This document shows, one piece after another, positions 21,095 to 33,710 of a DNA stretch of 64,000 nucleotides. Position 1 is the first letter of the stretch; each line of letters starts with the position of its first letter. Source of the DNA: Eurosta solidaginis (lineage: Eukaryota > Arthropoda > Insecta > Diptera > Tephritidae). The stretch spans positions 230,509,832 to 230,573,831 of the forward strand of contig NC_090319.1 of the NCBI RefSeq assembly GCF_040869045.1. The letters run 5' to 3'. The position numbers were made by a program, and so were the translations under genes. The notes under the pieces were generated by a model. It saw nothing but the letters and a program-made list of their open reading frames with translations. It had not been told where the DNA came from and ran no database searches.

Positions 21095-23040
21095 TGAAAG
21101 TGGGTATAAGGGTTAAGGGCCACAAGTAAAGGAAACAAGGTTTCCAGCTAGAAACCCAAAACAAATAAGCCAAAAAAATCGAAGGCTCGGCCAAGGGCAG
21201 GAAAAAAAAACAAAATTATACAAAAATTTCAAAACGAATTCAAAACTGAAATGATTTATAACCAAAATGAAAAAAATATACTATAAAAAAAAATGTACAA
21301 GAAGGGAAGGAGACTATTATAGGTCACGGCACCGGAGATAGTAGTTGTAGTAGTTGTAAAAAAAAATTAGGGAAATTTTAGCAATTCAACCGATAACAAT
21401 CTTAAAACGTAGGTAATAATCGAAAAGGGATTGAAAAGTAATAAAAACAATATAACAGGAAACCTATTTGGAATCAAAAAATTCAACCAATCCAAATGTT
21501 CCTAAATAGTAAAGCAACTTAAACGAAAATTCAAAAAAGTAATAATATGATGAGTAAGAAAGAAAAAAACTTCATATATGAATTTAAGCAAGAAAAAAAC
21601 TTTATATATATGAATTTTAAACCTAGCTCACGAACGGGTTGATCAAAAATTCAGAAATTTTAAATGTTGAAAACTTATGAACTACTATGTCTAAAAACTA
21701 GTAAAAATAAAAAAAAATATACGTAACCGAAATTCCAAAAAGAATGATACTTAATGAAAAAGTGGGTAAAAAAAAAAACAAAAAAAAAAATGCTTAAATA
21801 CAAACCTAAATTCGACTTAATTCTAAGCCTAAGCTAAAATCCAATACAAGGCGACAAAAAAAAATATATATATGTTACTAAACAAAAAAATTATAAAGGT
21901 AAAAACCCAGAACCATTCAAAAAAAATTAAGAAGAAAAACAAATTCCAAGTATCACCAAAAAAAGAAGGAATTATAAAGGAAAATTTAATAAGTAGAAAA
22001 AAAACAAACAAAATATTGTAAACTCAATGCAGCACGTGTTAAACTTCATCTGTTATGTAAGTTAAACTTAAATTCAAGGAACGTTGACCTCAGAATGTAG
22101 TTTAGAAAAAGAATAACAATTGGGAAAAAATGAAGAAAAAGATCAAATATAGCCAATAAAAGTTAAATTTAGCAAAAAGGAATTAAAAGGATATATCTTT
22201 TCAACCAAAAAACAAAAAACAGGAATATACGTGTGTTATTAAAATACACGTGGTGGTAGATACATAGAGTTAATTATAATATATGTGTATACGCTTTTGT
22301 TTTTCAGGTATTTTTTTGTTGTTGCTTCAATTTTTGTTTATAGAAATAATTATAAATGTTATTGGTGTGTGTTGGTGTTGCACCTCGGTGAGGTCCTAGT
22401 GAATGTGAGTGAGTGGTCCGTTTGCCACTAGTCTAGGTCCTAGTCAACTAAGTCACCCCAATACGTCCGTGTATTCAGTGTAGCACTACAAGCCTACAAG
22501 CCCAGGCCTCAAGCTTGGTTGCCACACTGCTTCAAATCGCCTTCGTGTAGGCTGACTGCAAACCACACGTGCACGCAGTGCTGGACTACGTTCACGGTAG
22601 CTTAAACAGTCGCCTACATGCTACAACATCTATTTGTCAATATACTAGCCTTACCGCAGAATACCACTTATGCAAGCGTTGCAGCTTTCAAAAGGAACCT
22701 CTACGGCAAGGCGAGTATCCCCCTTGTGTTTGTTGTAGTGGCACATATCGCGTCGGACGGATCCAAACGATGTTGCCCCTACAACGGTCTCCGTCCTGTC
22801 AGAGAAATAAAACTGAAATTGAGAGAGAGGTAAACGTTATAAAGCCAAACAAAAGATATCGTTAAGAAAAGAGTTATGGAAAAAAAAGGCATAGGAAAGA
22901 AAGGAAAGTTATGAAAAGAAAAAAAAATTTTATTTGGACAAAAAAAAAAGATTTAAGGGATGCAAAAAAAAAACAAAATAAAGATGAAACTGAACTTGAG
23001 AGAAAAACCAAAAAAAATGAAATTAAAAATTGGGCTATAT
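21095..23040 (-). other. Gypsy-like leader (5' UTR), copy 0
   Basis: About 1.95 kb of A-rich sequence, nearly identical to 39566-41537 and 50339-52288. A G/C-richer island (about 22370-22830) is open on the plus strand (22569-22865, starting MHAVLDYVHGSLNSRL) in all three copies. This may only reflect recent duplication, and I see no known domain in it. The very long leader lies between primer binding site and gag. Confidence 0.7.
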
Positions 23041-23052
23041 CGTTGGGCGCCA
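23041..23052 (-). promoter_or_regulatory. Primer binding site, copy 0
   Basis: TGGCGCCCAACG on the minus strand, one base after the LTR end ...GCAACA. A TGGCGCC start is a common retroelement primer binding site, complementary to a tRNA 3' end with CCA. The same 12-mer occurs at 41538-41549 and 52289-52300, always one base from the LTR. Confidence 0.75.
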
Positions 23053-23053
23053 T

Positions 23054-26000
23054 TGTTGCATAACTGATTATTGGGGTAAGGCGGCGGTGGCATTTGGCAT
23101 GCTGGCAAGCCCCTGCTAGCTCGTCGGGAGGGGTGAGTTTTTGCTCACTCGCCTTACCTACAGTTATACAAACAAAAAGAGGGGTTCATGCCTGAAATCT
23201 ACGAAAGGAAAGTTGGAAGAAAAGGTCTGTCCGTGTCAGGTGGAGTCATCCCTCCCCTTCTGCGTAAAATCTTGACGCAGCCTTGGGCGTTGTACTGACT
23301 CCGAAACTTTAGCAACGCCCCCTTTGCCTGACATTTCTCTGTACGTTACTGTCCCATGTCCCTCTCCAGTCTAGTCAGTCATAGTCGCCTCACAATCACG
23401 TCCCTTTTATTGCACTCGTGCAACACCCACACCAACTGAGTGTCTTAGCCTATCATTTTTGAATGGAATCAACCCATGAACCTGCTAAATATAAAACCAT
23501 GAATTTTGGCGTAAACGTTATAAAAGCACTTTATTCAATAGTTACCCTAACCAGAAAAATAATATTAATAAAATTCACAATTCAACAATATCACCTATCT
23601 TACGGCTAGTTATGGAAACTACTTATATCTATTGTATATATATATGGATTGCAGAAGGCTAATAATAAGGAATGCGTTTTTGAAACATAGGTAGTAAGGA
23701 AAAAGAAGCTAAGCTGGACAATTAGGAACTCAAAGAAATATCAAGATACCGGAAGTCAACCGGAGCTGTTTATTTAATAGAAAGGTTATGGATGCAAAAA
23801 ACAAAAAAAAAACAAAAGGAAACTCTATAATGAAACTTGAAATTAAAAATTACTGAATAGAAAATATGAAAAGAGCTTTAACGTGAAAGGAAAACTAATA
23901 ATGCCAAAATTGGTTAAATTGAAAATTATTAAATAACAAAACCTTTAACATGAACCAGAAACTCAAAAATGAAAAAAAAATATCTTATTTCCAACTCGTT
24001 AAGCGTACTTAGCGAGCCGCCACTGTATGCTAAGCGATTATCACCCTCTTGGCTTCCAATAGGGTTTCTTTGTTAAAAGGTGAGATATGTGTACGTTTGT
24101 ATATACATTTGTTTGATTAAAATGAATAGCTTAAATATATATCACTTACAGAGCATATCCCGCGACGAAGGCGCCTGCGTCGAAGAGAGAGAGCGTGGAT
24201 GGGGGATCACCATATACATACATACATATACAAGCATATACCTACAAACAAATCCTATGTTGGAACGACTACTCAGTAATAGGTGGAAGAGGGGATAATG
24301 AGAAATTGCAAATTTATTCGGGCATGCGGTTGCGGCCCGGATCAAAGGCTTTACGCGCGGTCAAACAAATTGAATTATAAAAAAAATATATATATATAAA
24401 TGAATATGAAATGTGGCAATAACAAAAGATTTAAAGTTTACTCGGGAGTTTACTAAGTTTAATATTATCCGGGGTATTGGCAAAACTCAAAAAAATAAAT
24501 ACTTCGGGCCACAAACAGGGAATCGCAAAAAAAATCTAAATTAATAAAAGTATTGAAAAATAATAACAAAAATGGGCTAAGTGAAAAAAAGAAAGAAACG
24601 CAAAGCGTGCAAGAAAGCCCTAGTCGAAAAGAAGAAGAGTTAGGTGAAAAAAATTTAGCAAACTTTAAAGGCAAAATAAAAACGAAATAGAAGAAGAAAA
24701 AAATAAGTGAAAGGTATAAAAACCGAACGCGAAAAAAACTGAAAATTAACCAAGAACTGAAGCAAAATATGGAAACCCGAAAAATGTATGTAGATATGCA
24801 AAAGAGGGTAATAAAAGGTAAAAAAGTAAGGAAAACTGTGAGGCAAATAAAAAAAAGGTGTGAAGAGGTAAGAAGAAATGCACAACTGGAAATGTTAATA
24901 ATTATAAAAAAAAAATTCTTAATATTAGGGTGCCATAGTGACAATTAAATTCATACAAAAATCTAAACAAAATTCATCCAGGTTTTCAATTATTAACCCA
25001 AATTTAACGAAATAGAAAAAAAACTAAAAACTAGATCTAAAATTTAGCTGCCAAACTCCGTTGAAAAGATGATTGCAAATTCAGAAAACTCCAAAAAAAA
25101 TTAAATTGCGCACGTTGGTAACTTTAACTTAAACTAGCTTAAAAAATTCAAACAAGTGGATTGCAAACAAACTGCAAGAAAACAAATGCGGCGTTGGTTC
25201 CTCTCTCCTCTATTGTGGTTTTCTCTGCCGTCGAAGCTTCAAAAAATGCTGCGGTGCCGGGAGAGGAGCGCCAAAATGCCCCTCCTTTATACCCTTCGGC
25301 GTGGAGTTCAGCACCGGCTCTATGTTTCCCCTCCTGCTGGACTTCAGATACTACCCCGCTTATCTGCTTATCTTTGGTGTCTGTGTGTGTGCGTGCGTGT
25401 CGTGGCACTAATGATGGTGGCTGGTGTGGCAAGTTTAAACCTTTGTGCCGCAATCTGAATAGGCAAGGGAAAAGAATTTTAGGGACTAGGGTCATGCCGA
25501 CAACGAAACCAGACATTAGGGTACATGTGGACTTATTATATTTATTGACTTTCATTGAGTTATGTAATTTTATTTATTTATTTGATTTTATTTATTTTAC
25601 TTAATTTTATCTGTATATTTAATGTTATCTAGGTATTAGATTTTACTCAAATGTTGGACTTTATGTATTTATGTATGTTATTTTATTTTAATTAGTTTTA
25701 TTTTATTTTATTTTATAATTTTAGTTAATTTATTTTAATTTAATTTTACTTTTAACTTTCATTGTTTTATTTAACTTTATTACTTCACATTATATTTGTA
25801 TTTACTTATATTTATGTATTAAATTTTATGAATTTTAGGTATTTAATTTTATTTAATTTAATTTACATTTTTAACAATTTTATTTATGTTCAGGAGTAGT
25901 CCACACGCACCAGGGACTGGGGATGGGGATTTCACTGACTCACCTGAATAGGATCCAGGACACCGAGTTTATTTTTTTTCTATGTACCGGTGCTTAACGG

Positions 26001-26188
26001 GCCAATAACGCGGTTAGCAACAACCGTAAACCGAAACTTATTTTTGTTTTTTTTTCACAAAAGACTAACTTTGCATTTACCACGACTTTAGTAGCTTCCG
26101 CACTCACTTGAATGTACTTTACATTTGAGACATGCCCTGTTATCGTTTGGCAATCGTACCCCATAGATCGAAAGCATTTCTTTCTCAC
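23054..26188 (-). repeat. Gypsy-like LTR, copy 0 (right end truncated)
   Basis: Begins (plus strand) TGTTGCATAACTG, the inner LTR end next to the primer binding site, and matches the other LTRs until TTTCTTTCTCAC at about 26188. There it switches to a LINE fragment, so roughly 200 bp of the LTR are missing. It contains a (CA/TG)-rich segment, a TTTTA-type low-complexity tract (25560-25880) and a G/C-rich island (25150-25500). Its left part groups with the LTR at 52302 and its right part with the LTR at 26508. Confidence 0.8.
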
Positions 26189-26507
26189 TCGTTCCTCTCT
26201 GGGATTCTTGTGGAAAATTTGTTGTCCCAGCAAGAGGGCGATGTTGTATGGTCCAATTTCAAGAAGGTTTCGGGGACTTGCTTCAGGATCCAGGTGTGAC
26301 CAAACCTGCAGTCCCTCCATGGTTCGATAGCGTTGAGCCTTGCCGCGTTGCAGGAGGAACAGTATCTACCATATAGATCAGTTGGGAGAAGGAATAATAT
26401 GGTTTCAAGAGCTTTGGTGGGAGTGGAGGGAAGGGCACCGCTGTTGAGCATTGCCGCCATCCTCTGCACTCTCGTTACTTTACTCTTGTTAGGCGCGTAG
26501 GCTGCGG
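26186..26507 (-). pseudogene. LINE RT C-terminal fragment between two LTRs
   Basis: The minus-strand frame (26480-26186) contains VTRVQRMAAMLNSGALPSTP and TKALETILFLLPTDLYGRY, the thumb region following the RT in R1/LOA/Jockey-like proteins ('lqR.a....gA..ttp..al..il...Pl'). The fragment is about 320 bp, ends abruptly against the truncated LTR 0 on one side and truncated LTR 1 on the other, and has no tail or TSD. Confidence 0.7.
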
Positions 26508-29500
26508 TGGCATTTGGCATGCTGGCAAGCCCCTGCTAGCTCGTCGGGAGGGAAGAGTTTTTGCTCACTCGCCTTACCTACAGTTATACAAACAAAAAGA
26601 GGGGTTCATGCCTGAAATCTACGAAAGGAAAGCTGGAAGAAAAGGTCTGTCCGTGTCAGGTGGAGTCATCCCTCCCCTTCTGCGTAAAACCTTGACGCAG
26701 CCTTGGGCGTTGCACTGACTCCGAAACTTTAGGAACGCCCCCTTTGCCTGACATTTCTCTGTACGTTACTGTCCCATGTCCCTCTCCAGTTTAGTCAGTC
26801 ACAGTCGCCTCACAATCACGTCGCCTTTATTGCACTCGTGCAACACCCACACCAACTGAGTGTCTTAGCCTATCCTTTTTGAATGGAATCAACCCACGAA
26901 CCTGCTAAATATAAAAGCATGAATTTTGGCGTAAACGTTATAAAAGCTCTTTATTCAATAGTTACCCTAACCAGAAAAATAATATTAATAAAATTCACAA
27001 TTCAACAATATCACCTATCATACGGCTAGTTATGGAAACTACTTATATCTATTGTATATATATATGGATTGCAGAAGGCTAATAATAAGGAATGCGTTTT
27101 TGAAACATAGGTAGTAAGGAAAAAGAAGCTAAGCTGGACAATTAGGAACTCAAAGAAATATCAAGATACCGGAAGTCAACCGGAGCTTTTTATTTAATAG
27201 AAAGGTTATGGATGCAAAAAACAAAAAAAACAAAAGGAAACTCTATAATGAAACTTGAAATTAAAAATTACTGAATAGAAAATATGAAAAGAGCTTTAAC
27301 GTGAAAGGAAAACTAATAATGCCAAAATTGGTTAAATTGAAAATTATTAAATAACAAAACCTTTAACATGAACCAGAAACTCAAAAATGAAAAAAAAATA
27401 TCTTATTTCCAACTCGTTAAGCGTACTTAGCGAGCCGCCACTGTATGCTAAGCGATTATCACCCTCTTGGCTTCCAATAGGGTTTCTTTGTTAAAAGGTG
27501 AGATATTACGTTTGTATATACATTTGTTTGATTAAAATGAATAGCTTAAAGATATATCACTTACCGAGCATATCGTTTGTATATACATTTGTTTGATTAA
27601 AATGAATAGCTTAAAGATATATCACTTACCGAGCATATCCCGCGACGAAGGCGCCTGCGTCGAAGAGAGAGAGCGTGGCTGGGGGATCACCATATACATA
27701 CATACATATACAAGCATATACCTACAAACAAATCCTATGTTGGAACGACTACTCAGTAATAGGTGGAAGAGGGGATAATGAGAAATTGCAAATTTATTCG
27801 GGCATGCGGTTGCGGCCCGGATCAAAGGCTTTACGCGCGGTCAAACAAATTGAATTATAAAAAAAATATATATATATAAATGAATATGAAATGTGGCAAT
27901 AACAAAAGATTTAAAGTTTACTCGGGAGTTTACTAAGTTTAATATTATCCGGGGTATTGGCAAAACTCAAAAAAATTAATACTTCGGGCCACAAACAGGG
28001 AATCGCAAAAAAAATCTAAATTAATAAAAGTATTGAAAAATAATAACAAAAATGGGCTAAGTGAAAAAAAGAAAGAAACGCAAAGCGTGCAAGAAAGCCC
28101 TAGTCGAAAAGAAGAAGAGTTAGGTGAAAAAAATTTAGCAAACTTTAAATGCAAAATAAAAACGAAATAGAAGAAGAAAAAAATAAGTGAAAGGTATAAA
28201 GATCGAACGCGAAAAAAAACTGAAAATTAACCAAGAACTGAAGCAAAATATGGAAACCCGAAAAATGTATGTAGATATGCAAAAGAGGGTAATAAAAGGT
28301 AAAAAAGTAAGGAAAACTGTGAGGCAAATAAAAAAAAGGTGTGAAGAGGTAAGAAGAAATGTACAACTGGAAATGTTAATAATTATAAAAAAAAAATTCT
28401 TAATATTAGGGTGCCATAGTGACAATTAAATTCATACAAAAATCTAAACAAAATTCATCCAGGTTTTCAATTATTAACCCAAATTTAACGAAATAGAAAA
28501 AAAACTAAAAACTAGATCTAAAATTTAGCTGCCAAACTCCGTTGAAAAGATGATTGCAAATTCAGAAAACTCCAAAAAAAAATTAAATTGCGCACGTTGG
28601 TAACTTTAACTTAAACTAGCTTAAAAAAATTCAAACAAGTGGATTGCAAACAAACTGCAAGAAAACAAATGCGGCGTTGGTTCCTCTCTCCTCTATTTTG
28701 GTTTTCTCTGCCGTCGAAGCTTCAAAAAATGCTGCGGTGCCGGGACAGGAGCGCCAAAATGCCCCACCTTTATACCCTTCGGCGTGGAGTTCAGCACCGG
28801 CTCTATGTTTCCCCTCCTGCTGGACTTCAGATACTACCCCGCTTATCTGCTTATCTTTGGTGTCTGTGTGTGTGCGTGCGTGTCGTGGCACTAATGATGG
28901 TGGCTGGTGTGGCAAGTTTAAACCTTTGTGCCGCAATCTGAATAGGCAAGGGAAAAGAATTTTAGGGACTAGGGTCATGCCGACAACGAAACCAGACATT
29001 AGGGTACATGTGGACTTATTATATTTATTGACTTTCATTGAGTTATGTAATTTTATTTATTTATTTGATTTTATTTATTTTACTTAATTTTATCTGTATA
29101 TTTAATGTTATCTAGGTATTAGATTTTACTCAAATGTTGGACTTTATGTATTTATGTATGTTATTTTATTTTAATTAGTTTTATTTTATTTTATAATTTT
29201 AGTTAATTTATTTTAACTTAATTTTACTTTTAACTTTCATTGTTTTATTTAACTTTATTACTTCACATTATATTTGTATTTACTTATATTTATGTATTCA
29301 ATTTTATGAATTTTAGGTATTTAATTTTATTTAATTTAATTTACATTTTTAACAATTTTATTTATGTTCAGGAATAGTCCACACGCACTAGGGACTGGGG
29401 ATGGGGATTTCACTGACTCACCTGAATAGGATCCAGGACACCGAGTTTATTTTTTTTCTATGTACCGGTGCTTAACGGGCCAATAACGCGGTTAGCAACA

Positions 29501-29926
29501 ACCGTAAACCGAAACTTATTTTTGTTTTTTTTTTTTCACAAAAGACTAACTTTGCATTTACCACGACTTTAGTAGCTTCCGCACTCACTTGAATGTACTT
29601 TATATTTGAGACATGCCCGTTATCGTTTGACAATCGTACCCCATAGATCGAAAGCATTTCTTTCTCACCACTTTCACTCAAGAACGAAAGACACCAATAC
29701 ATACAATCCTATTTTGGCGGGAAACGACAGACATAAACTTTCACGATACTAATTTCACCCACACTACAGATACATATTCATACATCCAAATCACGTTACT
29801 AACACACATAAGAGTAACTCCGTTGCTGTTAACACACAGATACAGCGGTGTTCGGACTTTTGCAATGTTGCATTGACCCACAGGCTGCCGCTACAGGCTC
29901 GGATGCCGTCGATGTGGCATGCAACA
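26508..29926 (-). repeat. Gypsy-like LTR, unit 1 3' side
   Basis: Matches the other LTRs from GCGGTGGCATTTGGCATG onward; the first 33 or so bases (TGTTGCATAACTGATTATTG and beyond) are missing at the left. The right end is taken at ATGCAACA (29919-29926), which forms an inverted repeat with TGTTGCAT at the left of complete LTRs. An alternative right end is CCCACA at 29882. A 65-bp tandem duplication (27509-27573 and 27574-27638) is found only in this LTR. Confidence 0.75.
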
Positions 29927-30304
29927 TGGAGCGTGTCCGTAGAAAGATTCAAAGCGCAGTCTGTCCTAAAGCTACCTTCAAGCGCCTAACGTGTGGCTTC
30001 GACCCACGACCTAAAGCCGGGCTATCCCCTCACCTATTCAATATTTCGTTAAGCTAACGCTTACTTGTTTTATGGGCAGTAATCAGAATTATTTTGTCTG
30101 ATGTCTACTAAAATCTATATCACAGTTTACTATCTAAAGGACTAGAATAGCATGCAGGTTAAACTTAAAGCTATATCACAGGTAAGTATCTAAGCCTAAA
30201 TCAGAGGTGTGAATCTATATCTATATCACAGTTTTGCAGGTTAATAAAAAGGGTGTCAATAAATAAATTCGTAAATAAATTAGTCAATAGGTAGGCAAAT
30301 AAAT
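29927..30304 (-). other. Gypsy-like 3' internal region, unit 1 (distal part)
   Basis: Non-coding DNA between the pol 3' end and the LTR, nearly identical to 44861-45239. It is interrupted at 30304 by a LINE and continues at 34783. Nearest the break is the 7-bp TSD AATAAAT (30298-30304). A purine-rich stretch (minus strand GGTGAGGGGA, near 30017-30026) could be a polypurine tract, but it does not abut a TG-type LTR end. Confidence 0.55.
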
Positions 30305-30586
30305 AACATAACATAACATAACATTTATCTAATTAATTTCATTGTACAACTAAGACTAGTCAGTCTTTTATATGTACATCAGCAATGGGATACATTCTAT
30401 TATTTAGTATTTATATTTAAAAAAACATTACTTAAAAGATAAAATAAAATATTTGATTCAAGCTTAATACTAATGCAATGGCACTTAACAATTTAAAAGG
30501 CAGTAAGTGATATAGATAGTAAGTGCAATTTAGAAAATAGAGAGAGACAGAAAATAGAGATTAAGATACTAGCAGCTTATTTGTAT

Positions 30587-33389
30587 TTACGAGGCCAGCG
30601 TCATATCGAGGTCACTAAAATATTTGTATATTAGCTTTCTGAAGTTGCTTCTATTTAGTTCTGATTTTAAATTTTCTGGAATCCTGTTCCACATTTTAAT
30701 TGCACTAATGAAAAACAGCCGGCTAGATGTTAGTGTACTATATTTCGGGATTATTAAGCTGTTTAGTCTCTGAGATCTGGTTAATAGAATCTTGTCATAC
30801 AGATATTTAGGGGTTTTCCATTCTAGCAACTTAAACATGAAAATACAGTTCCTGGCGGCCAAATATTGCATAATACTACAACCCAAAATTTTGTCGTGCC
30901 ATGGTGATATGTGAGCATAACGACTTATGCCATAAACATACCGTGTAACATTGTTGAAGGCTACATTTACCTTATTTGCTGATAGCGAGTCAAGTTTACT
31001 ATATACTAATTCCGCGTACGTAAAATGGGGCACAATCAATTGTATCGCGAGTTTTTTACGTGTCTCTTGTGGCGTAAACGCTGCAGACATTCTCAACCTA
31101 CGCAGAATAAAATAAACATTGCTTACCAATTTGTTAACATGATCACCACAGCTAAGTTTATTATTTATTAAAAACCCAAGGTTCTTTATTTTGTGAGTGA
31201 TCTCAAGGGTGGATGTACCGATTACTAAAGGCGGTATATCATCAGGGTCTATTTCGGTTTTACATATGGGTACAACATACGATTTACTTGCATTTAAACA
31301 CAAAACATTTTTTTGCGCACAGCACAATATAGCAGACAGATCGTTATTTACTTTGTAACATAAATCTTCTACAAGACCGATACGATTTGAAAGATATAAC
31401 TGAATATCATCAGCATACGCATGTGGACTAACATGTTTACACACTGAAAATACGTCGTTAATAAACATACTAAATAAGAGCGGGCCAAGTATTGAGCCTT
31501 GCGGGACACCTGTTTTGATAGCTTTGAACTGAAATGAGGCATTACCACATATAACACGTTGAACCCTTCCCGTTAAATAACTTAACAACAGTTTCGAAGA
31601 GCTATCAAAGAACCCGAAAAAATGCCTTAGCTTCCAGCATAACAGAGAATGGTTGACTGAGTCAAATGCCTTAGAGAAATCTAAGAGGCAAAGTATAGTT
31701 ATATCTCCTTTATCAAAAGGCGTTCTTATGTCATCTACAATTTTAAGCATAGCAGTAGCACAACTGTGCCCAGGCCTAAACCCAGACTGCAATGGAGAAA
31801 GCAAATTATTCTTTTGAATATGCACCGCAATTTGGTCAGCCATCAAATTTTCACACACTTTGGAAAATGATGGCAGGATACTAATTGGTCTATAGTCACT
31901 CGTGTTGGACGCAAGAGGTTTTTTAGGAGTCGGAAAAATAATTGCCTTTTTCCAAGCATCCGGAAAATAGCCACTTGTGAAGATATGGTTAATAACGTGA
32001 GTGAGAGCACCTACTATATACGGAAGTAAAATTTTAACAAATTTCAAGTATATACCATCATTTCCAACTGCGTAAGACTTGATCGCCATTACAGCTTTGT
32101 ACACTTCATTTTCGCTGACGCAGATGAATTCAAAGGGGTTTTGGATTAAAAGTTGTGAGGGCAACTCTGTGTCGTCACTAATACTGACGGAGCTTACATT
32201 CTCAGTGAAATTCTCAGTGAAATAATCGTTTATAACATCAGGGTCAATTTCACATTGCACATTATTCTTTCCATGGATGTGCAGACTTTTCAGATTGCTC
32301 CACAGCTTCTTAGATGGGAGAGACGGATTCAATTTTAGTTGACAGTACCATCTTTTTGCTTGCCTAGTAATAACTGTCGCCGAGTTGCGGGCAACTTTAT
32401 ACTCACACCATGATGCATTCGTCTTTAGTCTTCTCCACTTTGCATGCAACTTATTTCGTTTTTATGACTTTAGCACTACGTAGGGGCACATGTCGATCAA
32501 AAAGGAAAGTCAATTGATTATTAAAAAACTCGAGCTTTGAGTCTACCGACTCGTAATTCCAACACTGATTCCAATAAATGGCGTTACAATCAGAGAACAA
32601 AGCACTGGTATCTATAGAACGGAAATCACGGTACGAGAAAGTAACACCAGCAGCAGGACGTTCTAACACTACATCAACAGTACAGAAAAGCAAATCATGG
32701 TCCGATATGAAAAATAGTTGGTCAAATTTAAGAACTAAGGCCAGATCAGTGGTAATAAAAAAATCTAGAAGGCTTGGCCTAGCGTTATTAGCGTTTCTTG
32801 TAGGTATTTTCTCATTAACAATAGTTAGTCCAGCTGCTGATATTTGATCACGCAGTTTGATACTAATCGAATCTTTGACAAGTAAGTTTACATTAAAATC
32901 ACCACATATAACATAACACTCATACTCAATAACATGAACAGATAAATCAGAAAAGTAGCCATCTAATAATAAAAATTTATTCGGGTTGTATACGCATGAA
33001 ACAAGTATTTTGGTGATACCATCTGTAACTTCTGAAATAATATATTCAGTACCGCAACCTTCAGATTTAACCAGAGTTTTGATTTTAAGCGATTTTCTGC
33101 AATATATAGCTACCCCACCCCCTTTTTTGTGCTTTCGATCATTTCGCACAACATTATAGTTGCTAATGCAGCAATGAAGGTCAGTGACATGTTCACCGAA
33201 CCAGGTCTCAGATATACAAATAATATCTACCAACGAATTATTAAAAATATATCTAACATAGTCCATCTTATCAGAGCACAGGCTCCGTGCATTAAAGTGA
33301 ACTACGTTAAGACCATTCGATTGTTTACACAGTATATCCAACATCACCTTGTGTTTATCATTAGAGCCGAATATTTGTTGAACAGTCAC
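30587..33389 (-). pseudogene. LINE ORF2: APE endonuclease and reverse transcriptase, one frameshift
   Basis: The first frame (33389-32451) is the endonuclease: NARSLCSDKMDYVRYIF, CISETWFGEHV, KGGGVAIYCRKS, CGDFNVNLL and SDHDLLF are its catalytic strands. The second (32449-30587) is the RT: DYRPISILPSFSKVCENLM, LDFSKAFDSVNHS, TGVPQGSILGPLLFSMFIND and HAYADDIQLYL (Y-A-D-D), then the thumb and a C-terminal domain. The break lies in a run of five A on the coding strand (T at 32459-32463), between VIKTK and LHAKW; one base too many accounts for it. No other lesion was seen, so the ORF may have been active recently. CR1 versus Jockey cannot be separated by eye. Confidence 0.9.
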
Positions 33390-33710
33390 GTTAAATGATA
33401 CACAACTTCAATGAAAACATTTCTAATCAGCAGTAAAACAAATATGCAAATTTGCCTAGTAATACAAGTAAGGTAAAGATACGCCAACAGAGGGCAAGTG
33501 AATAGTACAGGAAAAACAAGTGTAAGAAGAATTGAAGAAGTAAACAGGAAAAAGAGGAAGTGTAAGCAAAAATTAGAGCAAATAAGAATACAGAAAAAAG
33601 CAACACCAGAGATTGAAAAAGCAATAAGAGATGTGAGAGAAAAATGCTTAGTGAAACTTAAATTAAACATAACAAATAAATCACTGCATGAGTGAACCAT
33701 TCTTCCTAAT

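Noticed and set aside
21829..22011. Small Phe-rich membrane protein on the minus strand (also at 40299)
   Set aside because: Same cause: A-rich leader DNA read on the opposite strand; the reading frame is not kept in the third copy.
24465..24944. Phe/Leu-rich membrane protein on the minus strand
   Set aside because: It is the complement of A-rich low-complexity LTR sequence, and length and frame vary among the LTR copies.
32451..32453. Programmed frameshift in LINE ORF2
   Set aside because: A simple one-base length change in a homopolymer explains it, and no slippery site with a downstream structure was evident.
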